Numbered from the stretch's first letter, positions 7,202-17,057 are shown. The stretch: DNA of 64,000 nucleotides from Oscillospiraceae bacterium (GCA_022794215.1 JAAWEH010000006.1:1-64000); one strand, 5' to 3'. Notes: generated from the sequence alone by a model not told the origin. Made by a program: numbers and translations.

Positions 7202-7963
7202 ATGGAATTTGAAAAAATGGATCCCATTTACCGGGAGAAGCATTTCCCCCAAAGCTCAGTGTTTGAACGTGCCGCCAAAAAGAACCGCAGCAGCAGCATC
7301 GTCCTTATCGTCTTTCTGCTCCTGCTCTCTGCGGTTTTCATCGCCGGCGGAGTGTATTTCATCTCCCTGATCCGCTATCACATGGAACAAGGAAATAGCG
7401 AATCTGTCACTATAGGCTATGGCTTCCTGGCCGTCGCCGCCCTGCTTCTCCTTCTGTGTATCCTGGGCATCGTCTTTCTGGCCAAGGGTCTGGGCAAGGG
7501 GGTTGACGCCGTCATCCGTGCCAGCGCCAAGGCCTCCGGTCTCAGCGAAGGGGAGCTTCGGGAGTTTGACCGTCAGGCCATGGACTCCGACTGTTACATT
7601 CTGAAACTGCAAAGCGCCGTCTCCGCCGCTGTTTCCGGTCAGAGCGACGGTCTCCTGACCCGGGACTACCTTTGGCTGGGCGATCTTCAGCCTCGGGTCT
7701 TGAAACGGACAGATATCGCCGGGGCTTGCCTTTACGAGTGGAGCTATCGCGTCAACAAAAAGCGGATATACTGTCTCAGCATATCTGTGGTAAACCGGCA
7801 AAACCTTGCCGTCACTGCGGAAGCCTCCTCGGAACGGGGCCGCGCCCTCCTCTCCCTGCTGAAGGATGCCCATCCCCACATCCTGGTTCCGGACGGAATC
7901 CTTCGGGAGGGCAAAGAATACGATACCTGGCGCAAAGAGGCCTGTTCCGCCGCCGCACAATAA
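7202..7963 (+). CDS. Two-helix membrane protein, function unknown
   Basis: A 253-residue protein. It has a charged N-terminus, two hydrophobic helices (SIVLIVFLLLLSAVFIAGGVYFI and GFLAVAALLLLLCILGIVFLAKGLGKG) and a soluble C-terminal domain of about 150 residues with mixed alpha/beta character. The start at 7202 follows AAAGGAG and lies downstream of a strong promoter; the longer ORF-track start overlaps that promoter. I do not recognise the C-terminal domain. The gene is monocistronic and converges on cysS across a shared terminator. Confidence 0.75.
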   Translation: MEFEKMDPIYREKHFPQSSVFERAAKKNRSSSIVLIVFLLLLSAVFIAGGVYFISLIRYHMEQGNSESVTIGYGFLAVAALLLLLCILGIVFLAKGLGKGVDAVIRASAKASGLSEGELREFDRQAMDSDCYILKLQSAVSAAVSGQSDGLLTRDYLWLGDLQPRVLKRTDIAGACLYEWSYRVNKKRIYCLSISVVNRQNLAVTAEASSERGRALLSLLKDAHPHILVPDGILREGKEYDTWRKEACSAAAQ

Positions 7964-7981
7964 GCATTTCATCCCATTTCA

Positions 7982-8011
7982 AAAGGGCCGCCTTTTACAA
8001 GGCGGCCCTTT
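7982..8011. terminator. Bidirectional terminator
   Basis: AAAGGGCCGCCTT pairs with AAGGCGGCCCTTT. It lies between the 7202 gene (+) and cysS (-), with a T tract on the plus side. Confidence 0.85.
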
Positions 8012-8026
8012 CTTTTTGTCATAGGA

Positions 8027-9436
8027 TCAAATCTTTTTCCAGGTGGTTCCTTCCTTGGTATCCACAAGCTCGATCCCCCGGGCTTTCAGTTCATCCCGGA
8101 TCCGATCCGCCTCGGCCCAGTTTTTGCCGGCCTTGGCCTGGGAGCGCTGGGCGATCAGCGCCTCGATCTCCTCGCTTCCCTCCACCGGAGCGTTCTCCTT
8201 CTCCTGAAGGGCGGCAGCCCGCTCCAGCAGCTCCAGTCCCAGCACCTGGTCAAAGCTGGCGATGAGGGCCCGCTTGGTAGCGTCGCTCAGCTCCGCCTTC
8301 AGCACATCATAGAGGGCGGTCACCGCCAGGGAGGTATTCAGGTCGTTGTCCAAGGCCTCCCGGAACTGTCCCTTGTACTTTTCCGCCCCAGCCTCCTCCA
8401 CCGTTCCCTCCTCTGTCAGGGCCGCCACCCGGGAGATCAGCTTCTCGTAGGTCGCCTTGGCGTTGTCCAGGTTCTCCCAGGAAAAGGTCAGGGCCTTCCG
8501 ATAGTGACTCTGCAGGCAGAACAACCGGTAGCACAGAGGATCATACCCTTTCTCTTCCAACAGGGACACCGTCAAAAACTCTCCCTTGGACTTGGACATT
8601 TTCCCCCCGGTGGTGTTCAGGTGGTGGACGTGGAACCAGTGCCCGCACCAGGGATGCCCCAGATAGCTCTCCGACTGCGCGATCTCGTTGGTGTGGTGGG
8701 GGAAGGCGTTGTCCACCCCGCCGCAGTGGAGATCCAGGTACTCTCCCAAATACTTCATGGAGATGCAGGAGCACTCGATGTGCCAGCCAGGGTAACCCAC
8801 ACCCCAGGGGGAATCCCACTTCAGGGCCTGATCCTCAAACTTGCTCTTGGTAAACCAGAGGACGAAATCGTTCTTGTTCTTCTTGTTCTCGTCCTCCTCC
8901 ACGCCCTCCCGAACGCCGGTGGCCAGATCCTCGGCATCGTGGTCGTTGAACACATAGTATTTCCCCAGCTTTGAGGTATCAAAGTACACATTTCCTCCGG
9001 CAAAATAGGCATAGCCCGTCTCCATCAGCTTGGTGATGACTTCAATATACTCCGGAATCATGCCGGTGGCGGGCTGAACCACGTCGGGATACTTGATGTT
9101 CAGCTTTTCACAGTCGGCGAAAAAGGCGTCGGTATAGAACTTGGCAATATCCATCACCGTCTTGTGCTCCCGCTTGGCTCCCTTAACCATCTTGTCCTCG
9201 CCGGTATCGGCGTCGGAGGAAAGGTGCCCCACATCGGTAATGTTCATCACCCGCTTCACGTCGTAGCCCTCCCAGCGCAGGGCTTTCTCCAGCACGTCCT
9301 CCATAATGTAGGAGCGCAGGTTGCCGATGTGGGCAAAGTGGTAGACCGTAGGCCCGCAGGTGTACATACTCACCTTGCCCGGCTCGTGGGTCTTAAACTC
9401 TTCCTTTTCGTGGGACAGGGAATTATACAGCTTCAT
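8027..9436 (-). CDS. cysS: Cysteinyl-tRNA synthetase
   Basis: A class I aminoacyl-tRNA synthetase of 469 residues that charges tRNA-Cys. It shows CGPTVY and the HIGN form of the HIGH motif near residue 37, [14 protein letters not shown] and [10 protein letters not shown] zinc-site regions, and KMSKSKG. The ATG overlaps the cysE stop codon (ATGA), with GAGGAGG inside the cysE 3' end, so the two are translationally coupled. The pair sits under a cysteine T-box leader, which raises expression when tRNA-Cys is uncharged. Length and motifs are standard. Confidence 0.97.
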   Translation of the reverse strand: MKLYNSLSHEKEEFKTHEPGKVSMYTCGPTVYHFAHIGNLRSYIMEDVLEKALRWEGYDVKRVMNITDVGHLSSDADTGEDKMVKGAKREHKTVMDIAKFYTDAFFADCEKLNIKYPDVVQPATGMIPEYIEVITKLMETGYAYFAGGNVYFDTSKLGKYYVFNDHDAEDLATGVREGVEEDENKKNKNDFVLWFTKSKFEDQALKWDSPWGVGYPGWHIECSCISMKYLGEYLDLHCGGVDNAFPHHTNEIAQSESYLGHPWCGHWFHVHHLNTTGGKMSKSKGEFLTVSLLEEKGYDPLCYRLFCLQSHYRKALTFSWENLDNAKATYEKLISRVAALTEEGTVEEAGAEKYKGQFREALDNDLNTSLAVTALYDVLKAELSDATKRALIASFDQVLGLELLERAAALQEKENAPVEGSEEIEALIAQRSQAKAGKNWAEADRIRDELKARGIELVDTKEGTTWKKI

Positions 9437-10074
9437 GGTTCTTTTTCCTCCTCCAATGTATGTTCCAACTTCTCCAATATTTCGCGGATACTCTGCAGCT
9501 CTCGTTGTATCGGATCGGGGACGCTGATCTGATCCACCTGTCCGGCAAAGTCCATCCGATCCTCTCCGATCCGGACGATATGCGCAGGAACACCCACGGC
9601 GGTAGCGTTCTCCGGCACCTCAGAGAGCACCACCGCGCCGGCGGCGATACGGGAATTATCCCCCACCTTAAAGGGTCCTAACACCTTCGCTCCGCATGCG
9701 ATAAGCACATTGTTCCCAATGGTGGGGTGGCGCTTGCCCTTATCCTTTCCCGTTCCCCCGAGGGTAACCCCGTGATAGAGCAGGCAGTCGTCCCCGATCT
9801 CCGCCGTCTCTCCGATCACAATCCCCATCCCGTGGTCAATGACCAGCCGGCGGCCAATGGTGGCCCCGGGATGGATCTCGATCCCCGTCCAGTGCCGGCC
9901 AAGCTGGGAATTGAGCCGGGCCAGAAACCGAAGGTTGTGCCGCCAAAGCCAGTGGCTGACCCGGTGAAACAAGATGGCATGAACACCGGGATACAAAAGG
10001 AATATCTCCAAGCGACTCCGGGCCGCCGGGTCACGGGCCTGGTACGCCCGCAGGGTCTCGCCTAAACGTGTCAT
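9433..10074 (-). CDS. cysE: Serine O-acetyltransferase
   Basis: A 213-residue enzyme that makes O-acetylserine from serine and acetyl-CoA, the first committed step of cysteine synthesis. It has the N-terminal helical segment of the short EpsC-like form ([31 protein letters not shown]). A left-handed beta-helix of hexapeptide repeats follows, with [18 protein letters not shown] and the acetyl-CoA-site [15 protein letters not shown]. It is first in the cysE-cysS operon, 70 bases after the T-box terminator, so synthesis and charging of cysteine are controlled together. No cysteine synthase gene lies nearby. Confidence 0.95.
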   Translation of the reverse strand: MTRLGETLRAYQARDPAARSRLEIFLLYPGVHAILFHRVSHWLWRHNLRFLARLNSQLGRHWTGIEIHPGATIGRRLVIDHGMGIVIGETAEIGDDCLLYHGVTLGGTGKDKGKRHPTIGNNVLIACGAKVLGPFKVGDNSRIAAGAVVLSEVPENATAVGVPAHIVRIGEDRMDFAGQVDQISVPDPIQRELQSIREILEKLEHTLEEEKEP

Positions 10075-10144
10075 GAACAGGTCTCCTTACAAAGAAATCT
10101 CCGGCGGCGCGCAAAATTTCCGCCGCCCCGAGGCGCAGAGCCAG

Positions 10145-10381
10145 TCAAAAACGCCCCCCATGCCCACAGGCATGAGAGGCGTATCTACGCGGTTCCACTC
10201 TCGTTTTCACTCGAAGGCCGGTAACGGGGCCGAACCGTGGGGAATTGCCCCCAACGCTCCCGGATGCAATTCACGTCCAGCCGCTTCCGTAAGACCGCTC
10301 TCAGCCGGTGGCGGTCTCTTTCTGTCCGGTGGTTCTGAACGCTACTTTTCCGTTCTTTGCGCTTGGTTTCTTTGCCTTAGT
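10145..10381 (-). promoter_or_regulatory. T-box riboswitch (cysteine) upstream of cysE-cysS
   Basis: The minus-strand leader contains the T-box sequence GAGTGGAACCGCG (about 10188-10200). It is followed by a terminator hairpin ACGCC...GGGCGTTTTT (10147-10182), with a large Stem I upstream. GAATTGCATCC in the 3' side of Stem I offers a UGC cysteine specifier codon. Uncharged tRNA-Cys should stabilise the antiterminator and allow transcription. The class is certain; the specifier assignment is likely given the genes controlled. Confidence 0.92.
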
Positions 10382-10410
10382 ATATTACCACGCCGGTCAA
10401 AAGGTGTCAA
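10382..10410 (-). promoter_or_regulatory. Promoter of the T-box transcript
   Basis: Minus strand TTGACA, 17 bases, TAATAT, just upstream of the T-box leader. Confidence 0.85.
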
Positions 10411-10429
10411 GGGCACAGCGGCCCATGAT

Positions 10430-10741
10430 TCAGGACTGCTTTGTCTCCTCCGGCGCTTTTTCGCCCTGGGCCAGAGATTCCAGATACCGGACTTGGGCCT
10501 TCTGCTTTGCCGTCTTATGGAGCAGAGAACCACCCACGAAACAGGCCACAATAAAGAAGGCAAAAATACCGATCTGTACCGGAGACAGCCCTCCATCCAT
10601 TATGCGCGAAATGCCGCCCAAAATGAATATAAGGCCAAACCCCTGGCAAAGATCCCCCAGAAAATGGAGGAAGCTGAGTCCCCCCATGGTTTTTCCGTTT
10701 GCGTCCTTGAAAACAGTGACGCTTACTTTGTATCTGGCCAT
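10430..10741 (-). CDS. Small two-helix membrane protein
   Basis: A 103-residue protein with a polar N-terminus (MARYKVSVTVFKDANGKTMGG), two hydrophobic helices (FGLIFILGGISRIM and IGIFAFFIVACFVGGSLL) and a charged C-tail. GGGAGG stands 7 bases before the ATG. It lies 20 bases after pgsA and is probably the last gene of the recA-pgsA transcript. No family is recognised and no terminator is seen before the T-box promoter. The real-gene call rests on ribosome site, spacing and composition. Confidence 0.7.
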   Translation of the reverse strand: MARYKVSVTVFKDANGKTMGGLSFLHFLGDLCQGFGLIFILGGISRIMDGGLSPVQIGIFAFFIVACFVGGSLLHKTAKQKAQVRYLESLAQGEKAPEETKQS

Positions 10742-10761
10742 ATGAGATTCCTCCCATTTCC

Positions 10762-11295
10762 TTAAATATTTGTCCAGTCAAATACATCCCGGTTCTTGAC
10801 GAAATACTCCGCCCCGGAATAGACAGTCGTAACCACGATGACCCAGACGCAGGCCCAATTCATCCAACCGGGGATGGGCAAAAACATCAAAACAAGACAC
10901 ACCATGGTGGACGCGGTCTTCACCTTGCCCGACCAGCCCGCGGCAATGACCCGTCCTCCCTCCACGGCAATAAGCCGCATTCCGGAAACGGCAAACTCCC
11001 GAAAGATCACAATCGCCACCGCCCAGGCGGGCATCTGTCCATTCTGGACAAACCACAGCATAGCGGTCACCACCAGCACCTTGTCCGCCAGGGGATCCAT
11101 AAATTTTCCGAAGTCCGTCACCAGGTTCCGGCTGCGGGCAATGTGCCCATCCAGCAGATCGGTCAGGCTGGCCGCCACAAAAATGGCCAGGGCCGCATAA
11201 TCACTGCCCGGAAACCCCAGATAAAGCACGGCCAAAAACACGGGTATCATTGCCACCCGCAGAAGGGTCAGCTTGTTTGCCGTATTCATTCTCAT
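10762..11295 (-). CDS. pgsA: CDP-diacylglycerol-glycerol-3-phosphate phosphatidyltransferase
   Basis: A 177-residue integral membrane enzyme that makes phosphatidylglycerol phosphate, the precursor of phosphatidylglycerol and cardiolipin. It carries the CDP-alcohol phosphotransferase signature DLLDGHIARSRNLVTDFGKFMDPLADK, complete with all Asp residues, and several hydrophobic helices. The start at 11295 overlaps the rimO stop by one base (TGATG) and uses the GAGGAG at the rimO end, so translation is coupled. The longer ORF-track start runs into rimO and is rejected. rimO-pgsA adjacency is common in Firmicutes. Confidence 0.93.
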   Translation of the reverse strand: MRMNTANKLTLLRVAMIPVFLAVLYLGFPGSDYAALAIFVAASLTDLLDGHIARSRNLVTDFGKFMDPLADKVLVVTAMLWFVQNGQMPAWAVAIVIFREFAVSGMRLIAVEGGRVIAAGWSGKVKTASTMVCLVLMFLPIPGWMNWACVWVIVVTTVYSGAEYFVKNRDVFDWTNI

Positions 11296-12614
11296 CACTC
11301 CTCGATCTCTCCGGTCAGATCCCCGTCCTCTGTGCCTGTAATGCATACCGCGACAAACGCTCCCGCCGGGATCTCCCCCGCGGCGGTAAACCAGACCCGT
11401 CCGTCCACCTCCACCGAATCGGCATAGGTGCGTCCGGCATAGCAGCCCATTTGGGGATCAAAGCCCTCGCAAAGAACCTCCATCACCGTTCCCAGCCGGC
11501 TTTCATTGTAGCGGTCCAACACCGCGGACTGCAGCTCTACCAGCCGCTCCACCCGCTGTTGGGCCACCTCCTCCGGCACCTGATCCGGCATAGCGGCCGC
11601 CCGGGTTCCCTCCTCCCGGGAGTATTGAAAAACGCCGGCCCGCTCAATGCCCGTTTCGGTGACAAAATCGCACAGCGCCTCAAAATCCTCCTCCGTCTCT
11701 CCGGGAAGGCCACAGATCAGGGAGGTACGCAGCACCAGTCCGGGGATCTTCTCCCGCAGCTCCTTCAGCAGTGCGGTAAGGCTCTCCTTGGTCCCCCAGC
11801 GGTTCATGGCCTTGAGCAGCCTGTCGCTGCAGTGTTGAAGGGGAATATCCAGATACTTTACGATCTTGGGCTCAGAGGCGATGACCTCAACGAGCTCCCG
11901 GTCAAAATGGTCGGGGTATAAGTAATGCAGCCGGATCCAATGGAAGGGCAGCTTACACAGCTCCCGAAGCAGCTGGGGCAGCCGCCGCTCGCCGTACAGA
12001 TCCTTTCCGTAGGGACCGATATCCTGGGCAATGAGGATCAGCTCCTTCACCCCGGAATCGGCCAATTCCCCGGCCTCCTTCAGCACCGCCTCCATGCTCC
12101 GGCTGCGGTAGCGACCCCGGAGATAGGGGATGATGCAAAAGGCACAGAAATTATCGCAGCCCTCGGCAATTTTTAAGAAGGCGGTATAGGCCGGCCCGGT
12201 CACCAGCCGCTCCCCCGCCTCCGTGGTGGCGGAGATATCCCCAAACTTCTGGGGAAAACGGCCCTGACAGACCTCCTCCACGGCGGAGACGATATCCTCG
12301 TAGCTGCCTGTCCCCATCAAACCGTCCACCTCGGGCAGGTCGGAGAGGATGTCCTCCCGGTAGCGCTGGGACAGGCACCCACACACCAGCAGCTTGCCCA
12401 GCTTGCCCTCCTGCTTCAGCTCCCCGAGGGCAATGATGTGCTCAATGGCCTCGCTCTTGGCCGCGTCAATAAAACCGCAGGTGTTGAGCACGGCCACATC
12501 AGCCCCCTCCGGCTCCCCGGTAATCTCATGTCCGGCGGCACGGCACAGCGCCATCATCTGTTCTGTATTGATCAAGTTTTTGGAGCAGCCCAGGGAGATA
12601 AAAGCGATTTTCAA
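11295..12614 (-). CDS. rimO: Ribosomal protein S12 methylthiotransferase
   Basis: A radical-SAM enzyme of 439 residues that methylthiolates the conserved Asp of ribosomal protein S12. It has an N-terminal UPF0004 domain (KIAFISLGCSKNLINTEQM), the radical-SAM cluster CDNFCAFC near the middle, and a C-terminal TRAM domain. The start is taken as TTG at 12614 because AAAGGAG lies just upstream and the resulting N-terminus matches the family. The ORF-track start at 12656 has no ribosome site. It is coupled to pgsA downstream. Confidence 0.93.
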   Translation of the reverse strand: MKIAFISLGCSKNLINTEQMMALCRAAGHEITGEPEGADVAVLNTCGFIDAAKSEAIEHIIALGELKQEGKLGKLLVCGCLSQRYREDILSDLPEVDGLMGTGSYEDIVSAVEEVCQGRFPQKFGDISATTEAGERLVTGPAYTAFLKIAEGCDNFCAFCIIPYLRGRYRSRSMEAVLKEAGELADSGVKELILIAQDIGPYGKDLYGERRLPQLLRELCKLPFHWIRLHYLYPDHFDRELVEVIASEPKIVKYLDIPLQHCSDRLLKAMNRWGTKESLTALLKELREKIPGLVLRTSLICGLPGETEEDFEALCDFVTETGIERAGVFQYSREEGTRAAAMPDQVPEEVAQQRVERLVELQSAVLDRYNESRLGTVMEVLCEGFDPQMGCYAGRTYADSVEVDGRVWFTAAGEIPAGAFVAVCITGTEDGDLTGEIEE

Positions 12615-12660
12615 GGCGGAGATCTCTCCTTTTGCTTTTGAATATACGGCAGTCAAGCTT

Positions 12661-13236
12661 TTATAAAAAGGTCACCCGGCCCTCTTTCCGCCGGGGCATG
12701 GGAGGCGACTGATCCGGATAGCCCAGGGTAATCGCCGCAATGAACTCCCCCTTGCCGGGGGCAAAGGCCTCCTGGATGGCGGGCCCCAGGCCCATACGCT
12801 GGGCCACCGACATCCAGCAGGAGCCCACTGCGTGGGCCCAGGCTGCCAGCAGAAGATTTTCAATGGCGGCGGACACCGACTGGATGGCGCTGTCCCGGTC
12901 AGGGAAATCGGGCTTATCGAAAAAGGCCAGCACACACACAGGGGCGCCGCCCAAAGTGGCCAGGAACCCCTCCGTGGCTTTGACGGTCTTGGGGTGATTG
13001 GGAAAACGCTGGGCCAGCACCGGGTGGAACCGGGCCGGCACCTCAGCGGTCAGAGTCTTGAATTTCTCCATGGCCTCCGGGCTTTCCAGCACCACAAAGT
13101 GCCAGTGCTGAAGGTTGGTGCCCGAAGGCGCGGTCATGGCGGTGTCCAAAATATCCTCCAGCAGCTCCCGGGGAATTGGATCGGGTTTATATCTGCGAAT
13201 GCTGCGGCGGGTTCTCATACATTCAATGGCGTCCAT
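12661..13236 (-). CDS. Nitroreductase-family flavoprotein
   Basis: A 191-residue FMN-dependent oxidoreductase. The N-terminal RTRRSIRRYKPDPIPRE, then APSGTNLQHWHFVVL (FMN contacts) and the C-terminal ITLGYPDQ are hallmarks of the nitroreductase superfamily. It probably reduces nitro, quinone or flavin-like substrates with NAD(P)H; the natural substrate is unknown. It sits between recX and rimO with short gaps and is likely cotranscribed with recA. Placement with recA/recX is incidental as far as I can tell. Confidence 0.88.
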   Translation of the reverse strand: MDAIECMRTRRSIRRYKPDPIPRELLEDILDTAMTAPSGTNLQHWHFVVLESPEAMEKFKTLTAEVPARFHPVLAQRFPNHPKTVKATEGFLATLGGAPVCVLAFFDKPDFPDRDSAIQSVSAAIENLLLAAWAHAVGSCWMSVAQRMGLGPAIQEAFAPGKGEFIAAITLGYPDQSPPMPRRKEGRVTFL

Positions 13237-13258
13237 ATGACCCCTCCCTTTTTCACGC

Positions 13259-13915
13259 TTATTCCTCGTCGATCCCCGCTCCGTAGCGGTTCAGCCCCTC
13301 CCGGATCTCGTTCCAGCGGTAGCCCCTTCTCGCCAGGGCGTCGGAGGCCCGTTTCAGCTCCTTTTGATCCGGAGTCTGCCCTTTAAACCGCTTGCGCAAA
13401 AATTCATCCACCCCGGTCTCAGGGCTTTGGCTCTCCCGGAGGGCCTCCTCCCAATACTGGCGGGGCACCCCCCGGCGGAAAAGCTCATCCCGAACCTTCC
13501 GCTCTCCATAGCCTTTGGCAGAGTAGTGGCGGGCCACCGTTTTGGCATATTCTCCGTCATTTAAGTATCCCAGATCCTCCAGCCAATCGGCTACCTCAGC
13601 CGCCTGCTCAGGGGTGGCCGGGGCTTTCCGCTCCCGACCGTCCTTTCCCTTGGGCGGGCGGGTGGTAAGCTTGTCGATCAGCTCCTTCCGGGACATAGGC
13701 CGGCTGGAGATATGATCCAGCGCCTTGCTTCGGGCTGCACTGCGGCCAGCTGCATCGGAGAGCCGGTCATAGAGCTCGTCAGAAAGCTCCATCCCGGTAT
13801 AGAGGGCAAAGGAAACCACCTCATTTTCCGTAACCCGGAGAAAGGAGCCGTCCTCCAGCCATATGAGCCAACGTTCCTTTACATGCTTAGAAGGCTCTAA
13901 TTTAACGATCTGCAT
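13259..13915 (-). CDS. recX: RecA regulatory protein RecX
   Basis: A 218-residue modulator that caps or inhibits RecA filaments. Helical repeats typical of RecX are visible: [63 protein letters not shown] and a third C-terminal repeat. It overlaps the recA 3' end by 14 bases; the start at 13915 (MQIVKLEP) is the plausible one. The ORF-track start reaches further into recA. The recA-recX order supports the call, and coupling would keep RecX low relative to RecA. Confidence 0.9.
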   Translation of the reverse strand: MQIVKLEPSKHVKERWLIWLEDGSFLRVTENEVVSFALYTGMELSDELYDRLSDAAGRSAARSKALDHISSRPMSRKELIDKLTTRPPKGKDGRERKAPATPEQAAEVADWLEDLGYLNDGEYAKTVARHYSAKGYGERKVRDELFRRGVPRQYWEEALRESQSPETGVDEFLRKRFKGQTPDQKELKRASDALARRGYRWNEIREGLNRYGAGIDEE

Positions 13916-15059
13916 CCTCGAAATCCTCGGCAGACACATCTATGGCCCGACTTGCAGTCCGAGGAGCCGGAGCCGGGGCCACCACAGGCGCGGCAGGGGC
14001 GGAGATCGGACGGGGCGCCGGCTTGCCGGGCATCAGCTTTTCCGCATTCTCCCGAATATCCGCCTCCAGCTTCTCGGCAATGTCCGGGTTGTCCTTCAGG
14101 AACTGGCGGGCAGCGTCCCGGCCCTGGCCGATCCGCATTTCACCCATGGAGAACCAGGAACCCGACTTCTGAACAAAGCCCAACTGAACGCCCATGTCCA
14201 CCAGTTCGCCCTCCTTGGCAATTCCCTGTCCAAAAAGGATATCAAACTCAGCCTGACGGAAGGGGGGCGCCACCTTGTTCTTTACAATCTTGGCCCGGAC
14301 ATGGTTGCCCACCACATCGGAGCCGTTTTTCAGGCTCTCCACCCGGCGAATGTCGATACGGACAGAGGAATAAAACTTCAGCGCCCGACCGCCGGTGGTA
14401 ACCTCGGGGTTGCCGTAGATCACGCCCACCTTTTCCCGCAACTGGTTAATAAAGATGACAATGCAGTTGGTTTTGGAGATGACGCCGGCCAGCTTGCGCA
14501 GCGCCTGGCTCATCAGCCGGGCCAGCAGACCCACATGGGCGTCGCCCATGTCGCCCTCGATCTCGGCCCGGGGAGTCAGGGCGGCTACAGAGTCTACCAC
14601 CACCACGTCGATGGCGCCGGAGCGAACCAGGGCTTCGCAGATCTCAAGGCCCTGCTCGCCCGTGTCAGGCTGGGAGATGAGCATGGAGTCGATGTCCACC
14701 CCCAAAGCCTGGGCATAGACCGGATCCAGGGCGTGCTCGGCGTCGATGTAGGCCACCTCGCCCCCCCGCTTCTGGGCCTCGGCTACGATATGGAGGGCCA
14801 GGGTGGTCTTACCGGAGGACTCGGGGCCATAGATCTCCACAATCCGCCCCTTGGGAACGCCCCCAATGCCCAGAGCCAGATCCAACGCCAGGGAACCGGT
14901 GGGGATGGCCTCCACCACCACATGGGTATTTTCGCCCAGGCGCATAACCGCACCCTTGCCAAAATCCTTCTCGATCTGGGCCAAGGCGGTGTCCAGAGCC
15001 TTTTTCTTATCCGAGGCCTGTCCGGGCTGGGTAATCATAGCTTTCTTTTTTTCTGCCAT
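13902..15059 (-). CDS. recA: Recombinase RecA
   Basis: The 385-residue strand-exchange ATPase for homologous recombination and SOS induction. Walker A is GPESSGKTT near residue 80 and Walker B follows (VVVDSVAAL). Loop L2 and the core are conserved, and the C-tail is Pro/Ala-rich and acidic. The ribosome site is GAGGAGAAACC before the ATG. The 15060-15173 gap upstream shows no clear LexA box (GAAC-N4-GTTC), so SOS control is not supported by what I see. It may also be reached by readthrough from prmC. Confidence 0.97.
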   Translation of the reverse strand: MAEKKKAMITQPGQASDKKKALDTALAQIEKDFGKGAVMRLGENTHVVVEAIPTGSLALDLALGIGGVPKGRIVEIYGPESSGKTTLALHIVAEAQKRGGEVAYIDAEHALDPVYAQALGVDIDSMLISQPDTGEQGLEICEALVRSGAIDVVVVDSVAALTPRAEIEGDMGDAHVGLLARLMSQALRKLAGVISKTNCIVIFINQLREKVGVIYGNPEVTTGGRALKFYSSVRIDIRRVESLKNGSDVVGNHVRAKIVKNKVAPPFRQAEFDILFGQGIAKEGELVDMGVQLGFVQKSGSWFSMGEMRIGQGRDAARQFLKDNPDIAEKLEADIRENAEKLMPGKPAPRPISAPAAPVVAPAPAPRTASRAIDVSAEDFEDADR

Positions 15060-15173
15060 ATGGTTTCTCCTCTCGAAAGGCGGGGCCTTTCCATGTATTT
15101 ATGATGCCGGAGGATCTGCGGAACCTGGATCCTATCTGTAGATTAGCAAATTCACAGTCCTATAAACCGGACT

Positions 15174-16037
15174 TTATTCATTGATGGTACCCGATACTAC
15201 CCGCCAAATTCCCTGGGTATCCTGGAAGGAGCGGATATCCTCAAACCCGTTCTGTCCCATCAGAGCCTCCACGTCAGCGGACTGGCCCATCCCCACCTCC
15301 AGGAGAAGGCGGCCCCCCAGCCGAAGGGCTCCCTTCCACTTGGAGCAGATGGCCCGGTAGAAATCCAACCCGTCGGCGCCACCGTCCAAAGCCTCGTGGG
15401 GCTCATAGTTTTTCACCGATTCATCCAAAGTCAGAATGTCAGCCGTGGGAATATAGGGGGGATTGCAGGCAATAACGTCAAAATCCCACAAAGCGGGCAG
15501 AGGCGGCAGCTTGGCGTCGGCAAAGGCGCAGATCACCCGGTTATTAAACCCGCAGCGGCGGATGTTCTGCCTGCAGATCCGCAGGGCTCCCTCCGAAATG
15601 TCCGCCAAAACCACCTTGCAGTCAGGGACGTTGGCGGCCACCGCCAGTCCCACGCAGCCGCTGCCGGTACACAGATCCAGCACCCGGCAGCCCTCTCCGG
15701 CAGAGCGGGCCGCCAGAACCGCCTGCTCCGCCAGCACCTCGGTGTCCATCCGGGGGATCAGCACCTCCCGGGATATATCAAGACTCAACCCATAAAACTC
15801 CCACTCACCGATGATGTAGGCCACCGGTTCCCCGGCCAGGCGGCGGCGGGTCAAGTCCTTCACCTTCTCCTCCACCTGGTCAGACGCATAAAGGGTCATA
15901 TCCCGGTAAAATTCTTCCCTGTTTTTGCCCGCCACGTAGCAGACGATCTCCCTGGCCTCTAACTGAGCAGCAGGGATACCGGCCGCCTTCAGCTGCCGGC
16001 GGGCGTCTAAGTAGAGGTTATTATATGTGGTGGCCAT
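15174..16037 (-). CDS. prmC: Release factor glutamine methyltransferase
   Basis: A 287-residue SAM-dependent enzyme that methylates the GGQ glutamine of release factors RF1 and RF2. It has an N-terminal helical RF-binding domain, then a Rossmann methyltransferase domain with motif I VLDLCTGSGCVGLA and the catalytic NPPY. PYIIGEWEFYGLSLDISREVLIPRMDTE is a family signature. It lies 36 bases downstream of the DUF1385 gene on the same strand, an arrangement common in Clostridia. prfA is not in the window. Confidence 0.94.
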   Translation of the reverse strand: MATTYNNLYLDARRQLKAAGIPAAQLEAREIVCYVAGKNREEFYRDMTLYASDQVEEKVKDLTRRRLAGEPVAYIIGEWEFYGLSLDISREVLIPRMDTEVLAEQAVLAARSAGEGCRVLDLCTGSGCVGLAVAANVPDCKVVLADISEGALRICRQNIRRCGFNNRVICAFADAKLPPLPALWDFDVIACNPPYIPTADILTLDESVKNYEPHEALDGGADGLDFYRAICSKWKGALRLGGRLLLEVGMGQSADVEALMGQNGFEDIRSFQDTQGIWRVVSGTINE

Positions 16038-16073
16038 AGCTTCCCCTCCAAGGGTGATTTTGTTGAAAGAGGA

Positions 16074-17057
16074 TCACCAGCGGTCGGCGCCCTTCACCTG
16101 GGGCAGAACCTCGGTAAGGGCCCGGATGCCCACCTCGATCATGGAGTCGTCGGGCTCAAAGGTGGTCCAGCGCTGAATCCCCATACCGGGCGCCCGGATC
16201 ATGTGGCAGACAAGGCCGTCATGCCCGCCTACATAATGGTTGATCTCATAGGTAATACCCACCACCACAGGCAGCAAAAGAAGGTGACAGCCCATCCGGG
16301 CGAAGGTATTCTCCACATGGACAAAGGAAAACAGCAGACTGGACAACAGAATAGAGACCACAATGACCACAAACAGAAAACTGGTGCCGCACCGGGGATG
16401 GTGCTTCGGCTGACTGCGGACATTCTCCACCGTCAGGGGAAGGCCCGCCTCATAGCAGAAAATGGTCTTATGCTCAGCGCCATGATACTGAAAGGTTCGG
16501 CGGATATCCTTCATATGGGAGCAAGCAATCAGGTAGACCAGGAAAATCGCCACCCGAAGCGCGCCCTCCAGCAGGTTCCGGCTCCAAAGGGGAGCCGCCG
16601 GAAAGAGGGTAAGCACCGCACCGCCCAAAGCGGTGGGCAGCAGGAAAAAGAGAAACACAGAAAAGGCCATGCCCATGATCATGGCCAGCGTGATCAACAC
16701 GGCGGCAAACTTTTCGCTGCCCAGCTTTTCATCCAGCCACTTTTCCAGCTTAGACGGCTCCTTATCCACATCCTCATCCTCCGGGAAAAACTCCGCGGAA
16801 TACATCAGCGCGGTGACCCCGTTGTACATGGACGAGCAAAAGCCCACCATCCCCCGCAGGAAGGGCAGCCCCACAAAGGGATAGCGCTCCTTCAGTACTC
16901 TGCGGGGCTCGGTCTTGACCTCCAGGTCTCCATCAGGCTTGCGAATCACCACGGATTTTTTGTCCGGCCCCATCATCATGATCCCTTCGATCAGGGCCTG
17001 ACCGCCGATCATGGTCTTAAAGCCGGCAGCGGCGAGAAGCAACAACTGTTTCAGCAT
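16074..17057 (-). CDS. DUF1385 membrane protein
   Basis: A 327-residue conserved membrane protein usually encoded next to prmC/prfA in Firmicutes. It shows the signature GGQALIEGIMMMGPDKKSVVIRKPDG at the N-terminus, hydrophobic helices in the middle and YHGAEHKTIFCYEAG plus HPRCGTSFL in the second half. The conserved His/Cys pattern suggests a metal site, but no function is established that I can name. AAAGGAG precedes the ATG. It is the first gene of the leftward prmC transcript, with its own promoter at 17176-17204. Confidence 0.88.
   Translation of the reverse strand: MLKQLLLLAAAGFKTMIGGQALIEGIMMMGPDKKSVVIRKPDGDLEVKTEPRRVLKERYPFVGLPFLRGMVGFCSSMYNGVTALMYSAEFFPEDEDVDKEPSKLEKWLDEKLGSEKFAAVLITLAMIMGMAFSVFLFFLLPTALGGAVLTLFPAAPLWSRNLLEGALRVAIFLVYLIACSHMKDIRRTFQYHGAEHKTIFCYEAGLPLTVENVRSQPKHHPRCGTSFLFVVIVVSILLSSLLFSFVHVENTFARMGCHLLLLPVVVGITYEINHYVGGHDGLVCHMIRAPGMGIQRWTTFEPDDSMIEVGIRALTEVLPQVKGADRW

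Noticed and set aside
13863-15104. 413-codon plus-strand ORF
   Set aside because: Shadow of recA.
15060-15173. LexA/SOS box before recA
   Set aside because: No GAAC-N4-GTTC type palindrome is present.
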